Shown piece by piece: positions 49,201-61,200 of a stretch of DNA of 64,000 nt (position 1 is the first letter of the stretch; every line of letters starts with the position of its first letter). The DNA is from Avena insularis (taxonomy: Eukaryota > Streptophyta > Magnoliopsida > Poales > Poaceae). Under the pieces are notes generated by a model. The model did no database searches, was not told the origin of the DNA, and was given only the letters and a program-made list of their open reading frames with translations. The DNA lies in assembly GCA_023614405.1 (NCBI GenBank), contig JAJUPC010000036.1, positions 434,001 through 498,000 on the forward strand, written 5' to 3'. Both the position numbers and the translations under genes were made by a program.

Positions 49201-52200
49201 GAGATTCCCCTTATCTGAGTCCATAACCTTTCGCTTCTAGGTTAGGCGCATGCATGCGAGGGGACACATGCAATCACCTATACCAACCTTGCACCACACT
49301 CACACACATATGCTAGGGACACATGCAAGTTTTAAGATGATTAGGCGTTCTCGTGGACTTCCTCGTGAAACCACGATGATCTGCGGGCCTCGGATCGTCT
49401 ACCCCCTAGACATTCTTGACAGGGGTAGCCGGCGTAGCTCTCTCTTGTTTGTGTTCGACTAGGTCATAGGATGATGTGAAACCATGTTGGTTCACAAGTT
49501 GGGGCACTATCTGACCGGTTTCACTGAGCAGGGAGATTCCCCTTATCTGAGTCCATAACCTTTCGCTTCTAGGTTAGGCGCATGCATGCGAGGGGGACAC
49601 ATGCAATCACCTATACCAACCTTGCACCACACTCACACACATATGCTAGGGACACATGCAAGTTTTTGGATGATTAGGCGTTCTCGTGGACTTCCTCGTG
49701 AAACCACGATGATCTGCGGGCCTCGGATCGTCTACCCCCTAGACATTCTTACGGCGGGGTAGCCAGGCGTAGCTCTCTCTTGTTTTGTGTTTGACTAGGT
49801 CATAGGATGATGTGAAACCATGTTGGTTCACTAAGTTGGGGCACTATCTGCCGGTTTCACACTGAGCAGGAGATTCCCCCTTATCTGAGTCCATAACCTT
49901 TCGCTTCTAGGTTAGGCGCATGCATGCGAGGGGACACATGCAATCACCTATACCAACCTTGCACCACACTCACACACATATGCTAGGGACACATGCAAGT
50001 TTTCAGATGATTAGGCGTTCTCGTGGACTTCCTCGTGAAACCACGATGATCTGCGGGCCTCGGATCGTCTACCCCCTAGACATTCTTCGGCGGGGTAGCC
50101 GGCGTAGCTCTCTCTTGTTTTGTGTTCGACTAGGTCATAGGATGATGTGAAACCATGTTGGTTCACAAGTTGGGGCACTATCTGACCGGTTTCACTGAGC
50201 AGGGAGATTCCCCTTATCTGAGTCCATAACCTTTCGCTTCTAGGTTAGGCGCATGCATGCGAGGGGACACATGCAATCACCTATACCAACCTTGCACCAC
50301 ACTCACACACATATGCTAGGGACACATGCAAGTTTTGAGATGATTAGGCGTTCTCGTGGACTTCCTCGTGAAACCACGATGATCTGCGGGCCTCGGATCG
50401 TCTACCCCCTAGACATTCTTGGCGGGGGTAGCCCGGCGTAGCTCTCTCTTGTTTGTGTTCGACTAGGTCATAGGATGATGTAAAACCATGTTGGTTCACA
50501 AGTTGGGGCACTATCTGACCGGTTTCACTGAGCAGGGAGATTCCCCCTTATCTGAGTCCATAACCTTTCGCTTCTAGGTTAGGCGCATGCATGCGAGGGG
50601 GACACATGCAATCACCTATACCAACCTTGCACCACACTCACACACATATGCTAGGGACACATGCAAGTTTTGAGATGATTAGGCGTTCTCGTGGACTTCC
50701 TCGTGAAACCACGATGATCTGCGGGCCTCGGATCGTCTACCCCCTAGACATTCTTCGGCGGGGTAGCCAGGCGTAGCTCTCTCTTGTTTGTGTTCGACTA
50801 GGTCATAGGATGATGTGAAACCATGTTGGTTCACAAGTTGGGGCACTATCTGACCAGTTTCACTGAGCAGGGAGATTCCCCTTATCTGAGTCCATAACCT
50901 TTCGCTTCTAGGTTAGGCGCATGCATGCGAGGGGACACATGCAATCACCTATACCAACCTTGCACCACACTCACACACATATGCTAGGGACACATGCAAG
51001 TTTTGAGATGATTAGGCGTTCTCGTGGACTTCCTCCGTGAAACCACGATGATCTGCGGGCCTCGGATCGTCTACCCCCTAGACATTCTTGGCGGGGGTAG
51101 CCAGGCGTAGCTCTCTCTTGTTTTGTGTTTGACTAGGTCATGGGATGATGTGAAACCATGTTGGTTCACAAGTTGGGGCACTATCTGACCGGTTTCACTG
51201 AGCAGGGAGATTCCCCCTTATCTGAGTCCATAACCTTTCGCTTCTAGGTTAGGCGCATGCATGCGAGGGGACACATGCAATCACCTATACCAACCTTGCA
51301 CCACACTCACACACATATGCTAGGGACACATGCAAGTTTTGAGATGATTAGGCGTTCTCGTGGACTTCCTCGTGAAACCACGATGATCTGCGGGCCTCGG
51401 ATCGTCTACCCCCTAGACATTCTTCGGCGGGGGTAGCCCGGCGTAGCTCTCTCTTGTTTTGTGTCGACTAGGTCATAGGATGATGTGAAACCATGTTGGT
51501 TCACAAGTTGGGGCACTATCTGACCGGTTTCACTGAGCAGGGAGATTCCCCTTATCTGGTCCATAACCTTTCGCTTCTAGGTTAGGCGCATGCATGCGAG
51601 GGGACACATGCAATCAGCTTTACCAACCTTGCACCACACTCACACACATATGGTAGGGACACATGCAAGTTTTGAGATGATTAGGCGTTCTCGTGGACTT
51701 CCTCGTGAAACCACGATGATCTGCGGGCCTCGGATCGTCTACCCCCTAGACATTCTTGGCGAGGGGTAGCCAGGCGTAGCTCTCTCTTGTTTTGTGTCGA
51801 CTAGGTCATAGGATGATGTAAAACCATGTTGGTTCACAAGTTGGGGCACTATCTGACCGGTTTCACTGAGCAGGAGATTCCCCCTTATCTGAGTCCATAA
51901 CCTTCGCTTCTAGGTTAGGACGCATGCATGCGAGGGGGACACATGCAATCACCTATACCAACCTTGCACCACACTCACACACATATGCTAGGGACACATG
52001 CAAGTTTTCAGATGATTAGGCGTTCTCGTGGACTTCCTCCGTGAAACCACGATGATCTGCGGGCCTCGGATCGTCTACCCCCTAGACATTCTTGACGGGG
52101 GTAGCCAGCGTAGCTCTCTCTTGTTTGTGTTCGACTAGGTCATTGGATGATGTAAAACCATGTTGGTTCACAAGTTGGGGCACTATCTGACCGGTTTCAC

Positions 52201-55200
52201 TGAGCAGGGAGATTCCCCCTTATCTGAGTCCATAACCTTTCGCTTTTAGGTTAGGGCGCATGCATGCGAGGGGGGACACATGCAATCACCTATACCAACC
52301 TTGCACCACACTCACACACATATGCTAGGGACACATGCAAGTTTTGAGATGATTAGGCGTTCTCGTGGACTTCCTCGTGAAACCACGATGATCTGCGGGC
52401 CTCGGATCGTCTACCCCCAAGACCTTCTTCTGACCGGAGTAGCACGGCGTAGATGTCTGTTGTCTTGTGTCTGACTAGGTCATGGGATGATGTGAAACCA
52501 TGTTGGTTCACAAGTTGGGGCACTATCTGGCCAGTTTCACACTGAGCAGGAGATTCCCCCTTATCTGAGTCCATAACCTTTCGCTTCTAGGTTAGGCGCA
52601 TGCATGCGAGGGGACACATGCAATCACCTATACCAACCTTGCACCACACTCACACACATATGCTAGGGACACATGCAAGTTTTCAGATGATTAGGCGTTC
52701 TCGTGGACTTCCTCCGTGAAACCACGATGATCTGCGGGCCTCGGATCGTCTACCCCCTAGACATTCTTACGGCGGGGTAGCCGGCGTAGCTCTCTCTTGT
52801 TTTGTGTCGACTAGGTCATAGGATGATGTGAAACCATGTTGGTTCACAAGTTGGGGCACTATCTGGCCGGTTTCACTGAGCAGGGAGATTCCCCCTTATC
52901 TGAGTCCATAACCTTTCGCTTCTAGGTTAGGCGCATGCATGCGAGGGGACACATGCAATCACCTATACCAACCTTGCACCACACTCACACACATATGCTA
53001 GGGACACATGCAAGTTTTGAGATGATTAGGCGTTCTCGTGGACTTCCTCGTGAAACCACGATGATCTGCGGGCCTCGGATCGTCTACCCCCTAGACATTC
53101 TTGGCGAGGGTAGCCGGCGTAGCTCTCTCTTGTTTTGTGTCGACTAGGTCATAGGATGATGTAAAACCATGTTGGTTCACAAGTTGGGGCACTATCTGAC
53201 CAGTTTCACTGAGCAGGAGATTCCCCTTATCTGAGTCCATAACCTTTAAGCTTCTAGGTTAGGCGCATGCATGCGAGGGGGACACATGCAATCACCTATA
53301 CCAACCTTGCACCACACTCACACACATATGCTAGGGACACATGCAAGTTTTGAGATGATTAGGCGTTCTCGTGGACTTCCTCCGTGAAACCACGATGATC
53401 TGCGGGCCTCGGATCGTCTACCCCCTAGACATTCTTCGGCGGGGTAGCCCGGCGTAGCTCTCTCTTGTTTGTGTTCGACTAGGTCATAGGATGATGTAAA
53501 ACCATGTTGGTTCACAAGTTGGGGCACTATCTGACCGGTTTCACTGAGCAGGGAGATTCCCCCTTATCTGAGTCCATAACCTTTAAGCTTCTAGGTTAGG
53601 CGCATGCATGCGAGGGGACACATGCAATCACCTATACCAACCTTGCACCACACTCACACACATATGCTAGGGACACATGCAAGTTTTGAGATGATTAGGC
53701 GTTCTCGTGGACTTCCTCCGTGAAACCACGATGATCTGCGGGCCTCGGATCGTCTACCCCCTAGACATTCTTCGGCGGGGTAGCCGGCGTAGCTCTCTCT
53801 TGTTTTGTGTCTGACTAGGTCATGGGATGATGTGAAACCATGTTGGTTCACAAGTTGGGGCACTACTCTGACCGGTTTCACTGAGCAGGGAGATTCCCCT
53901 TATCTGAGTCCATAACCTTTCGCTTCTAGGTTAGGCGCATGCATGCGAGGGGACACATGCAATCACCTATACCAACCTTGCACCACACTCACACACATAT
54001 GCTAGGGACACATGCAAGTTTTGAGATGATTAGGCGTTCTCGTGGACTTCCTCCGTGAAACCACGATGATCTGCGGGCCTCGGATCGTCTACCCCCTAGA
54101 CATTCTTGACAGGGGTAGCCAGCGTAGCTCTCTCTTGTTTTGTGTCGACTAGGTCATAGGATGATGTGAAACCATGTTGGTTCACAAGTTGGGGCACTAT
54201 CTGGCCGGTTTCACTGAGCAGGGAGATTCCCCTTATCTGAGTCCATAACCTTTCGCTTCTAGGTTAGGCGCATGCATGAGGGGACACATGCAATCACCTA
54301 TACCAACCTTGCACCACACTCACACACATATGCTAGGGACACATGCAAGTTTTGAGATGATTAGGCGTTCTCGTGGACTTCCTCGTGAAACCACGATGAT
54401 CTGCGGGCCTCGGATCGTCTACCCCCTAGACATTCTTCGGCGGGGTAGCCAGGCGTAGCTCTCTCTTGTTTGTGTCGACTAGGTCATAGGATGATGTAAA
54501 ACCATGTTGGTTCACAAGTTGGGGCACTATCTGACCGGTTTCACTGAGCAGGGAGATTCCCCTTATCTGAGTCCATAACCTTTCGCTTCTAGGTTAGGCG
54601 CATGCATGCGAGGGGACACATGCAATCACCTATACCAACCTTGCACCACACTCACACACATATGCTAGGGACACATGCAAGTTTTGAGATGATTAGGCGT
54701 TCTCGTGGACTTCCTCGTGAAACCACGATGATCTGCGGGCCTCGGATCGTCTACCCCCTAGACATTCTTACGGCGGGGTAGCCAGCGTAGCTCTCTCTTG
54801 TTTTGTGTCGACTAGGTCATAGGATGATGTAAAACCATGTTGGTTCACAAGTTGGGGCACTATCTGACCGGTTTCACTGAGCAGGGAGATTCCCCCTTAT
54901 CTGAGTCCATAACCTTTCGCTTCTAGGTTAGGCGCATGCATGCGAGGGGACACATGCAATCACCTATACCAACCTTGCACCACACTCACACACATATGCT
55001 AGGGACACATGCAAGTTTTGAGATGATTAGGCGTTCTCGTGGACTTCCTCGTGAAACCACGATGATCTGCGGGCCTCGGATCGTCTACCCCCTAGACATT
55101 CTTGGCGAGGGGTAGCCCGCGTAGCTCTCTCTTGTTTGTGTTTGACTAGGTCATGGGATGATGTGAAACCATGTTGGTTCACAAGTTGGGGCACTATCTG

Positions 55201-58200
55201 ACCGGTTTCACTGAGCAGGGAGATTCCCCTTATCTGAGTCCATAACCTTTAAGCTTCTAGGTTAGGCGCATGCATGCGAGGGGACACATGCAATCACCTA
55301 TACCAACCTTGCACCACACTCACACACATATGCTAGGGACACATGCAAGTTTTGAGATGATTAGGCGTTCTCGTGGACTTCCTCGTGAAACCACGATGAT
55401 CTGCGGGCCTCGGATCGTCTACCCCCTAGACATTCTTCGGCGGGGTAGCCAGGCGTAGCTCTCTCTTGTTTTGTGTCGACTAGGTCATAGGATGATGTGA
55501 AACCATGTTGGTTCACAAGTTGGGGCACTATCTCGGCCGGTTTCACTGAGCAGGGAGATTCCCCCTTATCTGAGTCCATAACCTTTCGCTTCTAGGTTAG
55601 GCGCATGCATGCGAGGGGACACATGCAATCACCTATACCAACCTTGCACCACACTGACACACATATGCTAGGGACACATGCAAGTTTTGAGATGATTAGG
55701 CGTTCTCGTGGACTTCCTCCGTGAAACCACGATGATCTGCGGGCCTCGGATCGTCTACCCCCTAGACATTCTTGGCGGGGGTAGCCGGCGTAGCTCTCTC
55801 TTGTTTTGTGTCGACTAGGTCATAGGATGATGTAAAACCATGTTGGTTCACAAGTTGGGGCACTATCTGACCGGTTTCACTGAGCAGGGAGATTCCCCTT
55901 ATCTGAGTCCATAACCTTTCGCTTCTAGGTTAGGCGCATGCATGCGAGGGGACACATGCAATCACCTATACCAACCTTGCACCACACTTACACACATATG
56001 CTAGGGACACATGCAAGTTTTGAGATGATTAGGCGTTCTCGTGGACTTCCTCCGTGAAACCACGATGATCTGCGGGCCTCGGATCGTCTACCCCCTAGAC
56101 ATTCTTACGGCGGGGGTAGCCAGTAGCTCTCTCTTGTTTGTGTCTGACTAGGTCATGGGATGATGTGAAACCATGTTGGTTCACAAGTTGGGGCACTATC
56201 TCGGCCGGTTTCACTGAGCAGGGAGATTCCCCCTTATCTGAGTCCATAACCTTTCGCTTCTAGGTTAGGCGCATGCATGCGAGGGGACACATGCAAGCAC
56301 CTATACCAACCTTGCACCACACTCACACACATATGCTAGGGACACATGCAAGTTTTGAGATGATTAGGCGTTCTCGTGGACTTCCTCCGTGAAACCACGA
56401 TGATCTGCGGGCCTCGGATCGTCTACCCCTAGACATTCTTGGCGGGGTAGCCAGCGTAGCTCTCTCTTGTTTTGTGTCGACTAGGTCATAGGATGATGTG
56501 AAACCATGTTGGTTCACAAGTTGGGGCACTATCTGACCGGTTTCACTGAGCAGGGAGATTCCCCTTATCTGAGTCCATAACCTTTCGCTTCTAGGTTAGG
56601 CGCATGCATGCGAGGGGACACATGCAATCACCTATACCAACCTTGCACCACACTCACACACATATGCTAGGGACACATGCAAGTTTTGAGATGATTAGGC
56701 GTTCTCGTGGACTTCCTCGTGAAACCACGATGATCTGCGGGCCTCGGATCGTCTACCCCCTAGACATTCTTGGCGGGGTAGCCGGCGTAGCTCTCTCTTG
56801 TTTTGTGTTCGACTAGGTCATAGGATGATGTAAAACCATGTTGGTTCACAAGTTGGGGCACTATCTGACCGGTTTCACACTGAGCAGGGAGATTCCCCCT
56901 TATCTGAGTCCATAACCTTTAAGCTTCTAGGTTAGGCGCATGCATGCGAGGGGGACACATGCAATCACCTATACCAACCTTGCACCACACTCACACACAT
57001 ATGCTAGGGACACATGCAAGTTTTGAGATGATTAGGCGTTCTCGTGGACTTCCTCCGTGAAACCACGATGATCTGCGGGCCTCGGATCGTCTACCCCCTA
57101 GACATTCTTGGCGGGGTAGCCGGCGTAGCTCTCTCTTGTTTGTGTCGACTAGGTCATAGGATGATGTAAAACCATGTTGGTTCACAAGTTGGGGCACTAT
57201 CTGCCGGTTTCACTGAGCAGGGAGATTCCCCTTATCTGAGTCCATAACCTTTCGCTTCTAGGTTAGGCGCATGCATGCGAGGGGACACATGCAATCACCT
57301 ATACCAACCTTGCACCACACTCACACACATATGCTAGGGACACATGCAAGTTTTGAGATGATTAGGCGTTCTCGTGGACTTCCTCCGTGAAACCACGATG
57401 ATCTGCGGGCCTCGGATCGTCTACCCCCTAGACATTCTTCGGCGGGGTAGCCAGGCGTAGCTCTCTCTTGTTTGTGTTTGACTAGGTCATAGGATGATGT
57501 GAAACCATGTTGGTTCACAAGTTGGGGCACTACTCGGCCGGTTTCACTGAGCAGGGAGATTCCCCTTATCTGAGTCCATAACCTTTCGCTTCTAGGTTAG
57601 GCGCATGCATGCGAGGGGACACATGCAATCACCTATACCAACCTTGCACCACACTCACACACATATGCTAGGGACACATGCAAGTTTTGAGATGATTAGG
57701 CGTTCTCGTGGACTTCCTCCGTGAAACCACGATGATCTGCGGGCCTCGGATCGTCTACCCCCTAGACATTCTTGACAGGGGTAGCCAGGCGTAGCTCTCT
57801 CTTGTTTTGTGTCGACTAGGTCATAGGATGATGTAAAACCATGTTGGTTCACAAGTTGGGGCACTATCTGACCGGTTTCACTGAGCAGGGAGATTCCCCT
57901 TATCTGAGTCCATAACCTTTCGCTTCTAGGTTAGGCGCATGCATGCGAGGGGACACATGCAATCACCTATACCAACCTTGCACCACACTCACACACATAT
58001 GCTAGGGACACATGCAAGTTTTGAGATGATTAGGCGTTCTCGTGGACTTCCTCGTGAAACCACGATGATCTGCGGGCCTCGGATCGTCTACCCCCTAGAC
58101 ATTCTTGGCGAGGGTAGCCGCGTAGCTCTCTCTTGTTTTGTGTCGACTAGGTCATAGGATGATGTAAAACCATGTTGGTTCACAAGTTGGGGCACTATCT

Positions 58201-61200
58201 GACCGGTTTCACTGAGCAGGGAGATTCCCCTTATCTGAGTCCATAACCTTTTCGCTTCTAGGTTAGGCGCATGCATGCGAGGGGACACATGCAATCACCT
58301 ATACCAACCTTGCACCACACTCACACACATATGCTAGGGACACATGCAAGTTTTGAGATGATTAGGCGTTCTCGTGGACTTCCTCGTGAAACCACGATGA
58401 TCTGCGGGCCTCGGATCGTCTACCCCCTAGACATTCTTGACAGGGGTAGCCGGCGTAGCTCTCTCTTGTTTTGTGTCGACTAGGTCATAGGATGATGTGA
58501 AACCATGTTGGTTCACAAGTTGGGGCACTACTCGGCCGGTTTCACTGAGCAGGAGATTCCCCTTATCTGAGTCCATAACCTTTCGCTTCTAGGTTAGGCG
58601 CATGCATGCGAGGGGACACATGCAATCACCTATACCAACCTTGCACCACACTCACACACATATGCTAGGGACACATGCAAGTTTTGAGATGATTAGGCGT
58701 TCTCGTGGACTTCCTCGTGAAACCACGATGATCTGCGGGCCTCGGATCGTCTACCCCCTAGACATTCTTCTGACAGGGGTAGCCAGGCGTAGCTCTCTCT
58801 TGTTTGTGTTCGACTAGGTCATAGGATGATGTGAAACCATGTTGGTTCACAAGTTGGGGCACTATCTGGCCGGTTTCACTGAGCAGGGAGATTCCCCTTA
58901 TCTGAGTCCATAACCTTTCGCTTCTAGGTTAGGCGCATGCATGCGAGGGGACACATGCAATCACCTATACCAACCTTGCACCACACTCACACACATATGC
59001 TAGGGACACATGCAAGTTTTGAGATGATTAGGCGTTCTCGTGGACTTCCTCGTGAAACCACGATGATCTGCGGGCCTCGGATCGTCTACCCCCTAGACAT
59101 TCTTGGCGAGGGGTAGCCAGCGTAGCTCTCTCTTGTTTTGTGTCGACTAGGTCATAGGATGATGTGAAACCATGTTGGTTCACAAGTTGGGGCACTATCT
59201 CGACCGGTTTCACTGAGCAGGAGATTCCCCCTTATCTGAGTCCATAACCTTTCGCTTCTAGGTTAGGCGCATGCATGCGAGGGGACACATGCAATCACCT
59301 ATACCAACCTTGCACCACACTCACACACATATGCTAGGGACACATGCAAGTTTTCAGATGATTAGGCGTTCTCGTGGACTTCCTCGTGAAACCACGATGA
59401 TCTGCGGGCCTCGGATCGTCTACCCCTAGACATTCTTCGGCGGGGTAGCCAGGCGTAGCTCTCTCTTGTTTTGTGTTTGACTAGGTCATGGGATGATGTG
59501 AAACCATGTTGGTTCACAAGTTGGGGCACTATCTGACCGGTTTCACTGAGCAGGGAGATTCCCCTTATCTGAGTCCATAACCTTTAAGCTTCTAGGTTAG
59601 GCGCATGCATGCGAGGGGACACATGCAATCACCTATACCAACCTTGCACCACACTGACACTCATATGCTAGGGACACATGCAAGTTTTCAGATGATTAGG
59701 CGTTCTCGTGGACTTCCTCCGTGAAACCACGATGATCTGCGGGCCTCGGATCGTCTACCCCCTAGACATTCTTGGCGGGGGTAGCCAGTAGCTCTCTCTT
59801 GTTTTGTGTCGACTAGGTCATAGGATGATGTGAAACCATGTTGGTTCACAAGTTGGGGCACTATCTGGCCGGTTTCACACTGAGCAGGAGATTCCCCTTA
59901 TCTGAGTCCATAACCTTTCGCTTCTAGGTTAGGCGCATGCATGCGAGGGGACACATGCAATCAGCTATACCAACCTTGCACCACACTCACACACATATGC
60001 TAGGGACACATGCAAGTTTTGAGATGATTAGGCGTTCTCGTGGACTTCCTCCGTGAAACCACGATGATCTGCGGGCCTCGGATCGTCTACCCCCTAGACA
60101 TTCTTGACAGGGGTAGCCGGCGTAGCTCTCTCTTGTTTTGTGTCGACTAGGTCATAGGATGATGTAAAACCATGTTGGTTCACAAGTTGGGGCACTATCT
60201 GACCGGTTTCACACTGAGCAGGAGATTCCCCTTATCTGAGTCCATAACCTTTCGCTTCTAGGTTAGGCGCATGCATGAGGGGGACACATGCAATCACCTA
60301 TACCAACCTTGCACCACACTCACACACATATGCTAGGGACACATGCAAGTTTTGAGATGATTAGGCGTTCTCGTGGACTTCCTCGTGAAACCACGATGAT
60401 CTGCGGGCCTCGGATCGTCTACCCCCTAGACATTCTTGACGAGGGGTAGCCAGCGTAGCTCTCTCTTGTTTTGTGTTTGACTAGGTCATAGGATGATGTG
60501 AAACCATGTTGGTTCACAAGTTGGGGCACTATCTGACCGGTTTCACTGAGCAGGGAGATTCCCCCTTATCTGAGTCCATAACCTTTCGCTTCTAGGTTAG
60601 GCGCATGCATGCGAGGGGACACATGCAATCACCTATACCAACCTTGCACCACACTCACACACATATGCTAGGGACACATGCAAGTTTTGAGATGATTAGG
60701 CGTTCTCGTGGACTTCCTCGTGAAACCACGATGATCTGCGGGCCTCGGATCGTCTACCCCCTAGACATTCTTCGGCGGGGTAGCCAGCGTAGCTCTCTCT
60801 TGTTTTGTGTCGACTAGGTCATAGGATGATGTGAAACCATGTTGGTTCACAAGTTGGGGCACTATCTGACCGGTTTCACTGAGCAGGGAGATTCCCCTTA
60901 TCTGAGTCCATAACCTTTCGCTTCTAGGTTAGGCGCATGCATGCGAGGGGACACATGCAATCACCTATACCAACCTTGCACCACACTCACACACATATGC
61001 TAGGGACACATGCAAGTTTTGAGATGATTAGGCGTTCTCGTGGACTTCCTCCGTGAAACCACGATGATCTGCGGGCCTCGGATCGTCTACCCCCTAGACA
61101 TTCTTCGGCGGGGTAGCCAGGCGTAGCTCTCTCTTGTTTTGTGTCGACTAGGTCATAGGATGATGTAAAACCATGTTGGTTCACAAGTTGGGGCACTATC

